NCBI GenBank assembly: GCA_022653215.1
Contig: JALCSJ010000008.1
Coordinates: forward strand, 1-26,153
Source: Acidaminococcaceae bacterium
GTDB lineage: Bacteria > Bacillota > Negativicutes > Acidaminococcales > Acidaminococcaceae
Length of the DNA stretch: 26,153 nt
Direction: 5' to 3'
The translations under genes were made by a program, and so were the position numbers. Below the pieces are notes generated by a model. The model made no database searches, was not told the DNA's origin, and saw only the letters and a program-made list of their open reading frames with translations. Shown in pieces: positions 8,175 to 14,435 of the stretch (the stretch's first letter is position 1; each line of letters opens with the position of its first letter).

Positions 8175-8471
8175 ATGAAAATAACAAACTTACATAAAAA
8201 GTTAATAATTGGCTTGGTAGTCGGATGTCTAACCACAGCAATTTCTCTGCCGGTACTGGCAGCTGCAACCAAACCTTCTCCTGTTGTTCCCGGTATGGAC
8301 AGAAGAATCCCCGGGCAGGTAGAATCCGCAAAGCCTGGGACCCCCTGGGCTAAAACCAGGACCTATACTCCACCTGCTTCCCAAGAACCGGTAATTAAAG
8401 GTCCTGTCATCAAAACTCCGGCCAACCCTGCTGAACGGCAACAAGGAACAAATACTCACGCATCTAAATAA
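8175..8471 (+). CDS. Small exported Pro-rich protein, unknown function
   Basis: I do not recognise this 98-residue protein. It has a Lys-containing N-terminus, a hydrophobic stretch at about 10-29 (LIIGLVVGC then LTTAISLPVLA), and a likely signal peptidase site after VLA-A. The sequence VVGC (residues 15-18) also fits a loose lipobox, but the hydrophobic run continues past the Cys, so type I cleavage is more likely. The mature part is about 65 residues, basic and rich in Pro, Lys and Thr, with near-repeats PVIKGPVIKTPANP; it is probably unfolded. The start at ATG 8175 is favoured over GTG 8166 because AAAGGA sits 11 nt before it, and only 2 nt before the GTG. It is divergent from purE and has a good promoter. 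Confidence 0.65.
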   Translation: MKITNLHKKLIIGLVVGCLTTAISLPVLAAATKPSPVVPGMDRRIPGQVESAKPGTPWAKTRTYTPPASQEPVIKGPVIKTPANPAERQQGTNTHASK

Positions 8472-8521
8472 ACAGTATTATATGAGGTTGGACAAGAAAA
8501 AGGCCTAGTTTGGTGCCGACT

Positions 8522-8780
8522 TAGTTCATCCTTGTCTCGCTCACTCCCGTTTGACGACGTATAATATTCTTATATCTATATCCCAAAAAGGTCTAGTTTG
8601 GTGCTGACTTAGTTCATTGGTAAAATACTAAAAACGGCTAGATTTGTGCTTAGACAAGGAAAACGGGAGTGAACGGGGAAAGGATAGAACCACCTAGTTC
8701 ATCCTTGTCTCGCTCACTCCCGTTTGACGACTTATAATATTCTTATATCTATATCCCAAAAAGGCCTAGTTTGGTGCTGA
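8522..8780. repeat. Direct repeat pair (86 bp, 84/86 identical) in the intergenic region
   Basis: Copies lie at 8522-8607 and 8695-8780, a 173-bp period, differing only at 8559/8732 and 8592/8765. Each runs from TAGTTCATCC to GGTGCTGA. A shorter repeat of 33 bp (8497-8529 and 8585-8617) overlaps the first copy. The units are pieces of the hairpin element described at 8757-8881, so the region looks like a series of duplications and partial deletions of that element. No reading frame with a ribosome site was seen. Confidence 0.9.
8661..8725. repeat. Hairpin element copy 2 (degenerate at its base)
   Basis: Arms 8661-8685 and 8701-8725 pair at 23 of 25 positions if two G-U pairs are allowed on the plus strand; the outer 12 pairs are perfect. 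The tip carries the family motif: GAT, a bulged A, GAAC, six loop bases, GTTC, ATC. The basal internal loop seen in copies 1 and 3 is only partly recognisable (TAGACAAGGAAAA and TTGACGACTTAT). Confidence 0.75.
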
Positions 8781-8881
8781 GACGCGAAAGAGACTATTTT
8801 TCGCTGTGAGATAGTACGATTGGTACATCGAACAACGAAAAACAGTCTCTGACAAAGTATCAGCCCAAAATAGACCTTTTT
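8757..8881. repeat. Hairpin element copy 1, abutting the ompH stop codon
   Basis: About 125 nt fold into one long hairpin. The foot pairs AAAAAGGCCTAGTTTGG with the A/T-rich 3' end. Next comes a 9x9 internal loop, GACGCGAAA against GACAAAGTA, then AGAGACT/AGTCTCT and TTTTTCG/CGAAAAA stems. The tip reads GAT, bulged A, GTAC, GATTG, GTAC, ATC. The minus strand ends in GGCCTTTTT, so it could terminate ompH. The element begins 3 nt after the ompH stop in the direction of transcription. Confidence 0.8.
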
Positions 8882-8883
8882 AA

Positions 8884-9315
8884 TTATTTGCTGTAAGCAG
8901 CAATAACATCCTGTGTCAAATCCTTACCACCGGTAATGACTGCATTTTCATCCAATACAGTATTGATACCTTGAGAACCAGCAACCTTTTTAACAGCTGC
9001 CAAAATCTTCTTTTGGATAGGATCCATCAATTCTTTTTCTCTCTTAGCAATACGCTCGGTCAGAGTACGATCTAATGCTCTCTTACCTTTGTCATCCAAA
9101 GTAGCAGCCTTAGATTGAAATTCTTTTTGAGCATTTTGCTGCTCTAGACCAATTGCTGCTCTGGCGCTTTGAAAATCAGGATGGCTTGCCAATAATCTGT
9201 TAACATTCACAAAACCAATGGCATCAGCGGCCATAGCTGTTTTCGGTGCCATCAAGCCTGCAAAGCCAACGCACACTAACACAGCAAAAACAAGAGATAA
9301 AATCTGTTTCTTCAC
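8884..9315 (-). CDS. OmpH/Skp-like periplasmic protein
   Basis: The 143-residue product has a signal peptide (basic MKKQ, a hydrophobic stretch, cleavage probably after TAMA), then the OmpH-type start IGFVNVNRLLASHPDF, a charged helical middle likely to form a coiled coil, and a C-terminal strand region. Skp/OmpH proteins are trimeric periplasmic chaperones for outer membrane proteins; this supports a diderm host. It is slightly short for Skp (about 160). The GTG at 9315 is chosen because AAAGG lies 9 nt upstream; the ATG at 9324 would directly abut that ribosome site. Downstream lies hairpin element copy 1. The role as a chaperone is inferred from the family. Confidence 0.85.
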   Translation of the reverse strand: MKKQILSLVFAVLVCVGFAGLMAPKTAMAADAIGFVNVNRLLASHPDFQSARAAIGLEQQNAQKEFQSKAATLDDKGKRALDRTLTERIAKREKELMDPIQKKILAAVKKVAGSQGINTVLDENAVITGGKDLTQDVIAAYSK

Positions 9316-9380
9316 TATAATCATCCTTTCAACTACTGTTTGCCTTTTGTCTAGGCAAATGCGAATTTAAATTCAAAGGA

Positions 9381-9410
9381 ATTATAGCATTTTTGTCTTG
9401 AGATAATCAA
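9381..9410 (-). promoter_or_regulatory. Promoter of the OmpH-like gene
   Basis: On the minus strand TTGATT (9405-9410) and a perfect TATAAT (9381-9386) are spaced by 18 nt, 66 nt before the GTG start. Confidence 0.55.
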
Positions 9411-9467
9411 GCTATTTATAAAAAACTTATATGTTGCTTTTTATTCACAGAAAAGTTACTTGTGCTA

Positions 9468-9495
9468 TGATATAATGTAATCAATAATGATTACA
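9468..9495 (+). promoter_or_regulatory. Extended -10 promoter and operator-like palindrome before the TlpA-like gene
   Basis: TGATATAAT (9468-9476) is an extended -10; no clear -35 was found. Overlapping its last base is the perfect inverted repeat TGTAATCA, ATAA, TGATTACA (9476-9495), which covers the expected transcription start, a typical place for a repressor. The cognate regulator is not evident from the window. Confidence 0.6.
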
Positions 9496-9513
9496 GAAAA
9501 GAGGTAATGTTTT

Positions 9514-10050
9514 ATGAAAAAATTCTTAGTTGGTTTAGTTGCAGCAGTAGTTGTAATAGCAGCCGGCGTCTTCGTGTTTGTAAAACCTTCTGCCGGGCCG
9601 GAAAAGATGGCCAAGGCAACAGCTACTGAACAACAAAAAGCTCCTGCTTTGCCTATAACTTTCTATGCAGATGGTAAGCAAACGGATCTTTCCAAGCTTA
9701 TTGGCAAAAAGCCCATTTATTTAAATTTCTGGGCTACCTGGTGTCCTCCTTGCGTAAAGGAAATGCCTTTTATGGACGAGCTCTATCCTAAATACAAAGA
9801 CCAGTTAGAATTTATCGTTGTAAGTGTAGATTCTAAAAAATCCGATTTAGACGCTTTTATAAAGAAAACCGGTTATCAATTACCTATTTATACAACGGAT
9901 AATGATGCCGCCGGCAAAGCTTTCGGTATCCAAGGTATTCCCACTTCAATTTTGATTGCTCCCAACGGAAAAATTGCGAAGGTACATGTTGGCAGTATGT
10001 CAAAAGCTGAAATGGAAGCTTTCTTTAAAGAAGGAGCAGCGTTGAAGTAA
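9514..10050 (+). CDS. TlpA/ResA-like membrane-anchored thiol-disulfide oxidoreductase
   Basis: The 178-residue product has an N-terminal membrane anchor (about residues 4-23, Val/Ala-rich) that is probably uncleaved, a short linker, and a thioredoxin fold facing the envelope. The active site is WATWCPPC, and the cis-Pro loop is GIPTS. Family members reduce disulfides outside the membrane, for example in apocytochrome maturation or protein repair; the partner cannot be told from the neighbours. GAGG lies upstream of the ATG. It is divergent from the OmpH-like gene, and the promoter carries a dyad that suggests specific control. Confidence 0.88.
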   Translation: MKKFLVGLVAAVVVIAAGVFVFVKPSAGPEKMAKATATEQQKAPALPITFYADGKQTDLSKLIGKKPIYLNFWATWCPPCVKEMPFMDELYPKYKDQLEFIVVSVDSKKSDLDAFIKKTGYQLPIYTTDNDAAGKAFGIQGIPTSILIAPNGKIAKVHVGSMSKAEMEAFFKEGAALK

Positions 10051-10061
10051 AAGCACAAAGT

Positions 10062-10118
10062 AAAAAAAAGGCTGTAACACATTGACAGTTATGTCATTAT
10101 GTTACAGTCTCTTTTAAT
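10062..10118. terminator. Bidirectional terminator between the TlpA-like gene and copA
   Basis: The stem pairs CTGTAACA (10072-10079) with TGTTACAG, with an inner TTGACA/TGTCA pairing. On the minus strand it is followed by eight T (A-run 10062-10069), a strong terminator for copA; on the plus strand by CTCTTTTAATTTT. Its sequence resembles the terminator at 14377-14425. Confidence 0.85.
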
Positions 10119-10147
10119 TTTAGGCCGAGAGAAGTGTGTTGTCTTTC

Positions 10148-12700
10148 TTACTTTACCAGTTCATAGCCTGCTTTTTCTATAACCTTCGCAAATTCAGCTT
10201 CAGTAATGTCTTTATCCATTTGCACAGTAGCTTTACCAGCTTCTAGATCCACATTGACGCTTTTCACTCCCGGCATAGCTACCAAAGCATCATTCACATG
10301 CTTTTGGCAATGCTGACACATCATTCCTTTAATCTTTAATACTTTTTCCATAGTTTCAGTCTCCTTCTTTTCCGTTATTTTTATTACAGATTTATTTTTA
10401 CCTGCCGGACGGAAAAATCTCAACCGTAAGGCATTAGTAACTACACAAAAACTGCTCATACTCATAGCAGCAGCCCCAAACATAGGCGTAAGTTTCCAAC
10501 CAAAAACAGGATAAAAAAGTCCTGCCGCCAAAGGAATTCCCACACTATTATAAAAGAATGCCCAAAAAAGATTTTCTTTTATGTTCTTTATAACCGCCTT
10601 ACTTAATTGAATAGCGCTGACTGCATCCAGCAAATCATTTCTGACCAAAACTGCATCAGCACTTTCAATGGCAACATCAGTGCCTGCTCCGATAGCAATG
10701 CCTAAATCAGCCTGAGCCAAAGCAGGAGCATCGTTAACACCATCACCAATCATAGCCACCTTGTGACCTGTTTTCTGCAAATCAGCTATTACTTTGCTCT
10801 TGTCCTGAGGCAAAACTTCTGCCTGAACTCTGGGAATATCCAAGCGCTTACGGATAGCTTCTGCTGTTCGTTTGTTGTCTCCGGTCAGCATAACCACAGA
10901 AATACCAAGTTGTTTGAAAAGGCCAATAGCTTCTTTGCTAGAAGTTTTTTCCATATCTGCAACTGCAATAATGCCTATAATTTTTTCTTCGTCAGCAAAA
11001 AGCAAAGGTGTTTTACCTTCATCTGCCAGCTGATCAATCTGTTTTTGTTCTTTTGTCAAATTAATATTATGTTCCTGCAAAAACGCCCTATTACCGGCAT
11101 AATACCGTTGCCCGTTGATGCTAGCACTAATCCCTTTGCCAAAAACAGCCTGAAAATCAGTAGTGGTTCCGGGCTGAACCTTTTGTCCGGCAGCTTCTTC
11201 CATAACAGCCTCAGCCAAAGGATGCTCACTGCTATGCTCTAATCCTGCTGCAATAGCCAAAAGGTCTTTGTCCGGTAAACCAAACGCTATAATATCCGTT
11301 ACTTTGGGTTTGCCGTTAGTTATAGTCCCTGTTTTATCCATAACTACAGTATCAATACTATGAGCCGTTTCCAAAGCATCACCGGATTTTATCAGAATAC
11401 CGTTTTCGGCCCCTTTGCCGGTACCTACCATAATAGCCACAGGAGTAGCTAATCCCAGCGCACAGGGACAGGAAACCACAAGTACGGAAATACCTATAGA
11501 TAAGGCAAATTCGAAAGTAGCACCATTTAGTAACCAGACAATGGTTGCAAGAAACGCAATTACCATAACAATCGGCACAAAAATACCGGCGATTTTATCC
11601 GCCAATTTAGCAATAGGAGCTTTGGAACTGCTAGCTTCCTCTACCAATTTAATTATTTGACTGATAGTAGTATCTTTACCAACTTTTTCTGCCTTGAATT
11701 TAATAAACCCTGTTTTATTAATAGTAGCAGCAATGACTTTGTCGCCGCTCTGCTTTTCCACAGGTATACTTTCTCCGGTAATAGCTGCCTCATCTATGCT
11801 GGTAGACCCTGACAAAATTACTCCATCAGCAGGAATACGCTCTCCGGGACGAGTAATAATTATATCCCCCGTCTGCAAATCTTCTACTGCCACGGTTACT
11901 TCTTGTCCATTCTTTTCCACTTGGGCAGATTTGGGTGCCAGCTTCATAAGTTTCACAATAGCATCACTGGTTCTGCCCTTAGACTTGGTTTCCATGTATT
12001 TTCCTACGGTAATCAAGGTTAAAATCATAGCCGCAGATTCAAAGTACAAATTCATTCTGTACTCCATGACTAATCCCATATCACCATAACCAAGACCGTA
12101 GCCGATTCTATAAATGGCAAAGATACCATAAATTGCCGATGCAGCAGACCCTACTGCCACCAGAGTATCCATATTAGGAGCACCCTGAAATAAGGTCTTA
12201 AAACCATTTTGATAATACTTCCTGTTTAAATAAATAACTGGCAAAGCAAACAAAAACTGGGTAAAGGCAAAAGCCAGAGCATTGGCATTCCCGTCAAGGA
12301 AGGTACTAATAAAAACAGGCACCGGCAGACCAAACATTTTGTTAAACATTTGATGCATAGAAACATACATAAGCGGCAACAAAAAAGCAAAAGACCAAAG
12401 CAGCCTATGTTTCATATCAGCTAATTCTTCTGCCTGAGCCGAACGCACCTGTTCTACCACATCTTCTTTTTTATCCTTTTTTTCTGCACTTGGCAAACTG
12501 GCACCATAACCCGCATCTACTACTGTATTGATTATTTTTTTACTGTCTGTAATGGTTTCATCATATTCTACCTGCATAGTATTTGTCAGCAAATTAACGC
12601 TGCATTTTTTCATGCCCTCCATCTTGCTGACATTTTTTTCTACACGTGATGAGCAAGCAGAACAACTCATTCCTGTAATAACGTACTTTTCTTTTTTCAT
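10148..12700 (-). CDS. copA: Copper-exporting P1B-type ATPase with N- and C-terminal metal-binding domains
   Basis: Pumps Cu(I) out across the cytoplasmic membrane. The 850 residues contain an N-terminal HMA domain with GMSCSAC (10-16), membrane segments from about 100, TGE (308-310), the copper-site CPC (411-413), DKTGT with phosphorylated Asp455, HP (493-494), TGDN (606-609), GDGVND (652-657), and the Cu(I)-type YN (717-718) and MSMSS (746-750) in the last helices. A second HMA domain with MMCQHC (793-798) is fused at the C-terminus, which is unusual. An internal ATG (residue 784) with its own ribosome site may release this domain as a separate CopZ-like chaperone. csoR stops 12 nt upstream. 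Confidence 0.95.
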   Translation of the reverse strand: MKKEKYVITGMSCSACSSRVEKNVSKMEGMKKCSVNLLTNTMQVEYDETITDSKKIINTVVDAGYGASLPSAEKKDKKEDVVEQVRSAQAEELADMKHRLLWSFAFLLPLMYVSMHQMFNKMFGLPVPVFISTFLDGNANALAFAFTQFLFALPVIYLNRKYYQNGFKTLFQGAPNMDTLVAVGSAASAIYGIFAIYRIGYGLGYGDMGLVMEYRMNLYFESAAMILTLITVGKYMETKSKGRTSDAIVKLMKLAPKSAQVEKNGQEVTVAVEDLQTGDIIITRPGERIPADGVILSGSTSIDEAAITGESIPVEKQSGDKVIAATINKTGFIKFKAEKVGKDTTISQIIKLVEEASSSKAPIAKLADKIAGIFVPIVMVIAFLATIVWLLNGATFEFALSIGISVLVVSCPCALGLATPVAIMVGTGKGAENGILIKSGDALETAHSIDTVVMDKTGTITNGKPKVTDIIAFGLPDKDLLAIAAGLEHSSEHPLAEAVMEEAAGQKVQPGTTTDFQAVFGKGISASINGQRYYAGNRAFLQEHNINLTKEQKQIDQLADEGKTPLLFADEEKIIGIIAVADMEKTSSKEAIGLFKQLGISVVMLTGDNKRTAEAIRKRLDIPRVQAEVLPQDKSKVIADLQKTGHKVAMIGDGVNDAPALAQADLGIAIGAGTDVAIESADAVLVRNDLLDAVSAIQLSKAVIKNIKENLFWAFFYNSVGIPLAAGLFYPVFGWKLTPMFGAAAMSMSSFCVVTNALRLRFFRPAGKNKSVIKITEKKETETMEKVLKIKGMMCQHCQKHVNDALVAMPGVKSVNVDLEAGKATVQMDKDITEAEFAKVIEKAGYELVK
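10349..10366 (-). promoter_or_regulatory. Internal ribosome site and ATG for a CopZ-like fragment inside copA
   Basis: AAGGAG (10361-10366) lies 9 nt before an in-frame ATG (10349-10351). Starting there would give 67 residues with the length and MxCxxC motif of the copper chaperone CopZ. The spacing is as good as that of real gene starts nearby. Use of this start is inference. Confidence 0.45.
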
Positions 12701-12712
12701 AATATTATCCTC

Positions 12713-13021
12713 TTACTTCATTAATTTCCGCAAAGTGGTGCACAACTCGTCAACTTTAGTTTCTTTTCCTGCCCTAATGTCATTCACTACACAGGATTCA
12801 ATATGTTCTGTTAAAAGTTCTTTGTTAAAAGCATTAAGTGCAGAAGTAATAGCACTGACCTGAATAAGAATATCAATACAATAACGATCTTCTTCCAGCA
12901 TTTTTTTTACGCCTCTTACCTGTCCTTCAACTCTGTTCAACCTGGAAAGAAGTTTTTTATATTCTGTGCCGTTTTTGTCTCTTACTTTCATTTGTTCACA
13001 TCCGCATTTATTTTTTTTCAT
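12713..13021 (-). CDS. csoR: Copper-sensing repressor CsoR
   Basis: DUF156-family helical repressor that leaves DNA when it binds Cu(I). The start is ATG 13021, preceded by GGGGGT; an upstream GTG (13036) would be read through that ribosome site. The 102-residue product has the expected Cu ligands Cys48, His73 and Cys77 (His-x3-Cys in EHIESC) and the LNRVEGQVRGV helix. An extra CGC near the N-terminus (Cys6, Cys8) is not part of the classical site. It precedes copA by 12 nt, and CsoR-like boxes lie at its own promoter, so the operon is probably autoregulated. Confidence 0.94.
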   Translation of the reverse strand: MKKNKCGCEQMKVRDKNGTEYKKLLSRLNRVEGQVRGVKKMLEEDRYCIDILIQVSAITSALNAFNKELLTEHIESCVVNDIRAGKETKVDELCTTLRKLMK

Positions 13022-13025
13022 TTTA

Positions 13026-13074
13026 TATACCCCCACTAGGTATATAGTATAATACCCCTATTGGGTATTGTCAA
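13026..13074 (-). promoter_or_regulatory. csoR-copA promoter with two CsoR-like operators
   Basis: On the minus strand TTGACA (13069-13074) and TATACT (13046-13051) are spaced by 17 nt. The spacer itself is the dyad ATACCC-N5-GGGTAT (13052-13068), which fits the CsoR pattern of facing C-rich and G-rich halves. A second weaker dyad, TATACC-N7-GGTATA (13026-13044), lies between the -10 and the start codon and overlaps the ribosome site region. Confidence 0.8.
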
Positions 13075-13092
13075 GATACATAAAAAAAGTTC

Positions 13093-13121
13093 TTGCTTTT
13101 TTGTTAATTTTCCTTTATACT
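13093..13121 (+). promoter_or_regulatory. Promoter candidate for the DUF3793-flavodoxin unit
   Basis: TTGCTT (13093-13098) and TATACT (13116-13121) are spaced by 17 nt. The first GTTAG-N6-CTAAC dyad begins 8 nt after the -10, so it would cover the transcription start. The leader would be about 145 nt. Confidence 0.5.
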
Positions 13122-13128
13122 GATTTTA

Positions 13129-13252
13129 GTTAGTTATTGCTAACATCGAGTCCCCACTTTCATGCTAGTTATAACTTTTTCTTTTAACTTTTAGTTAGTT
13201 TGTGCTAACATATACATATTATTTTCATATCACGTTAGCACAAACAAGCTAA
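13129..13252 (+). promoter_or_regulatory. Repeated GTTAG-N6-CTAAC operators
   Basis: Two exact dyads, GTTAGTTATTGCTAAC (13129-13144) and GTTAGTTTGTGCTAAC (13194-13209), lie 65 bp apart. A third, partial inverse copy starts at 13234 (GTTAGCACAAAC) and could also pair with the second as a hairpin. The half-site resembles DtxR/IdeR-type iron operators (TTAGGTTAG). Flavodoxin downstream makes iron control plausible, but the regulator is not seen. Confidence 0.6.
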
Positions 13253-13271
13253 AGAAAGAGGTTAGCGAAAA

Positions 13272-13856
13272 ATGATAACGATAAAACAACACCAGATTTT
13301 TGAAGCAGAAATTGTTCGACAGTGTGCTCCCACCTTAGCCGGAATTAAAATAGCTAATTTGTTTACCTATACTTTTTCCTGTAATGAAGAATGTTTTAAT
13401 GCAATCTCATCTGTCAGGAAGATTCTTAGCGATAAGAGCATTTACATTGAACTGCTAAAATATAATATTATAAGCCACCGAGCCTTGCTTCTGGTTTACA
13501 GAAAAAACAGCCTTCAGAAAACACTATGTAATTACGAAACACAAGATTTTCTTAGAGAACAAGGCTTTGAGTCGCCTGCTTCTTACCAAGAAGTAATAGA
13601 AGAATTGGTTTGGAGACTGAATAACAGCTCAGTTTTTCCTCACGAAATAGGCTTATTACTAGGATATCCGTTGGAAGATGTTAAAGCTTATATGGCTACC
13701 CCCCATTCTCCGGGTCTTTGTTCAGGATGCTGGAAAGCATATAGCAATCCCGAGCAAGCTCAATATTACTTTGAAAAATGCCATCACTGTGTTAACTCTT
13801 ATGTAGAAAACTATCTGCGTGGCATGCCTTTAGAACAGCTGGCTGTAGCAGTCTAA
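13272..13856 (+). CDS. DUF3793 family protein
   Basis: The 194-residue cytoplasmic protein has the diagnostic FPHEIGLLLGYPLEDVKAY block (about 122-140) and a following Cys-rich part: CSGCW (Cys150, Cys153) and CHHC (Cys170, Cys173), a CxxC-x16-CxxC arrangement that could bind a metal. Function is unknown. Members are often encoded beside flavodoxin or iron transport genes, as here, where a flavodoxin gene follows after 70 nt. AGAGG precedes the ATG. The GTTAG/CTAAC dyads upstream suggest metal-dependent repression of the pair. Confidence 0.85.
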   Translation: MITIKQHQIFEAEIVRQCAPTLAGIKIANLFTYTFSCNEECFNAISSVRKILSDKSIYIELLKYNIISHRALLLVYRKNSLQKTLCNYETQDFLREQGFESPASYQEVIEELVWRLNNSSVFPHEIGLLLGYPLEDVKAYMATPHSPGLCSGCWKAYSNPEQAQYYFEKCHHCVNSYVENYLRGMPLEQLAVAV

Positions 13857-13926
13857 CGTTGCTAAAACCACCTAGCAATTATGCAGTTTAATTTTTTAAA
13901 AAATAAAAGAAAGGTTGTGTTTGTAA

Positions 13927-14355
13927 ATGAGTAAAATAGCAGTCGTATATTGGAGCGGTACCGGTAATACAGAAGCAATGGCTACCGCCATTGCCGACGG
14001 AGCAAAGGCTCAGGGTGCGAACGTATCCATATTTACAGCCGGAGAATTTGTTGGAAAAAATTTGGATGAATTTACTGCCCTTGCTTTGGGCTGTCCGGCT
14101 ATGGGTGCAGAAGTTTTGGAAGAAGGAGAATTTCAGCCTATGTGGGATGAAATAAAGGACAAGCTTTCCGGCAAAAATATCGGACTTTTTGGTTCCTACG
14201 GATGGGGCACAGGAGAATGGATGGCTACGTGGAAAGCAGAGGCAGAAGAGCTTGGAGCCAAGCTGGTTGTTCCTCCTGTTATCGGCAATAATGCTCCTGA
14301 TGATGGAGTGCTAGCCAACTGTCAGGCTTTAGGTGTAGCTTTAGCCGCTGTTTAA
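13927..14355 (+). CDS. Flavodoxin
   Basis: The 142-residue protein binds FMN and carries electrons at low potential, replacing ferredoxin when iron is scarce. The phosphate loop SGTGNTEAMA is at about 10-19, and GSYGWGTGEW contributes to the isoalloxazine site. It is the short-chain type. AAAGG lies about 12 nt before the ATG. The 70-nt gap after the DUF3793 gene has a small hairpin (TTGCTA at 13859 with TAGCAA at 13873-13878), so the two genes may share a transcript with uneven expression. A strong terminator follows. Confidence 0.95.
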   Translation: MSKIAVVYWSGTGNTEAMATAIADGAKAQGANVSIFTAGEFVGKNLDEFTALALGCPAMGAEVLEEGEFQPMWDEIKDKLSGKNIGLFGSYGWGTGEWMATWKAEAEELGAKLVVPPVIGNNAPDDGVLANCQALGVALAAV

Positions 14356-14376
14356 AAAAAGCTGTAATACAATGTT

Positions 14377-14425
14377 GGGGCTGTAACACAATGACTTTGT
14401 GTCATTACGTTGCAGCCCCTTTTTT
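14377..14425 (+). terminator. Rho-independent terminator after flavodoxin
   Basis: GGGGCTGTAACACAATGAC (14377-14395) pairs with 14401-14419 around a 5-nt loop with two or three mismatches, then T6. The sequence resembles the terminator at 10062-10118. The T-run faces the plus strand; for the converging MATE gene it is weaker. Confidence 0.9.
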
Positions 14426-14435
14426 GTCATTCCAC

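Noticed and set aside
8036..8459. Minus-strand open frames across the purE/secreted protein promoter region
   Set aside because: They overlap two good divergent promoters and the exported protein gene, have no ribosome site and no recognisable product.
8497..8881. Possible CRISPR array
   Set aside because: Repeats are long, few and irregular, and the sequence between them is not spacer-like; the units are parts of one hairpin element.
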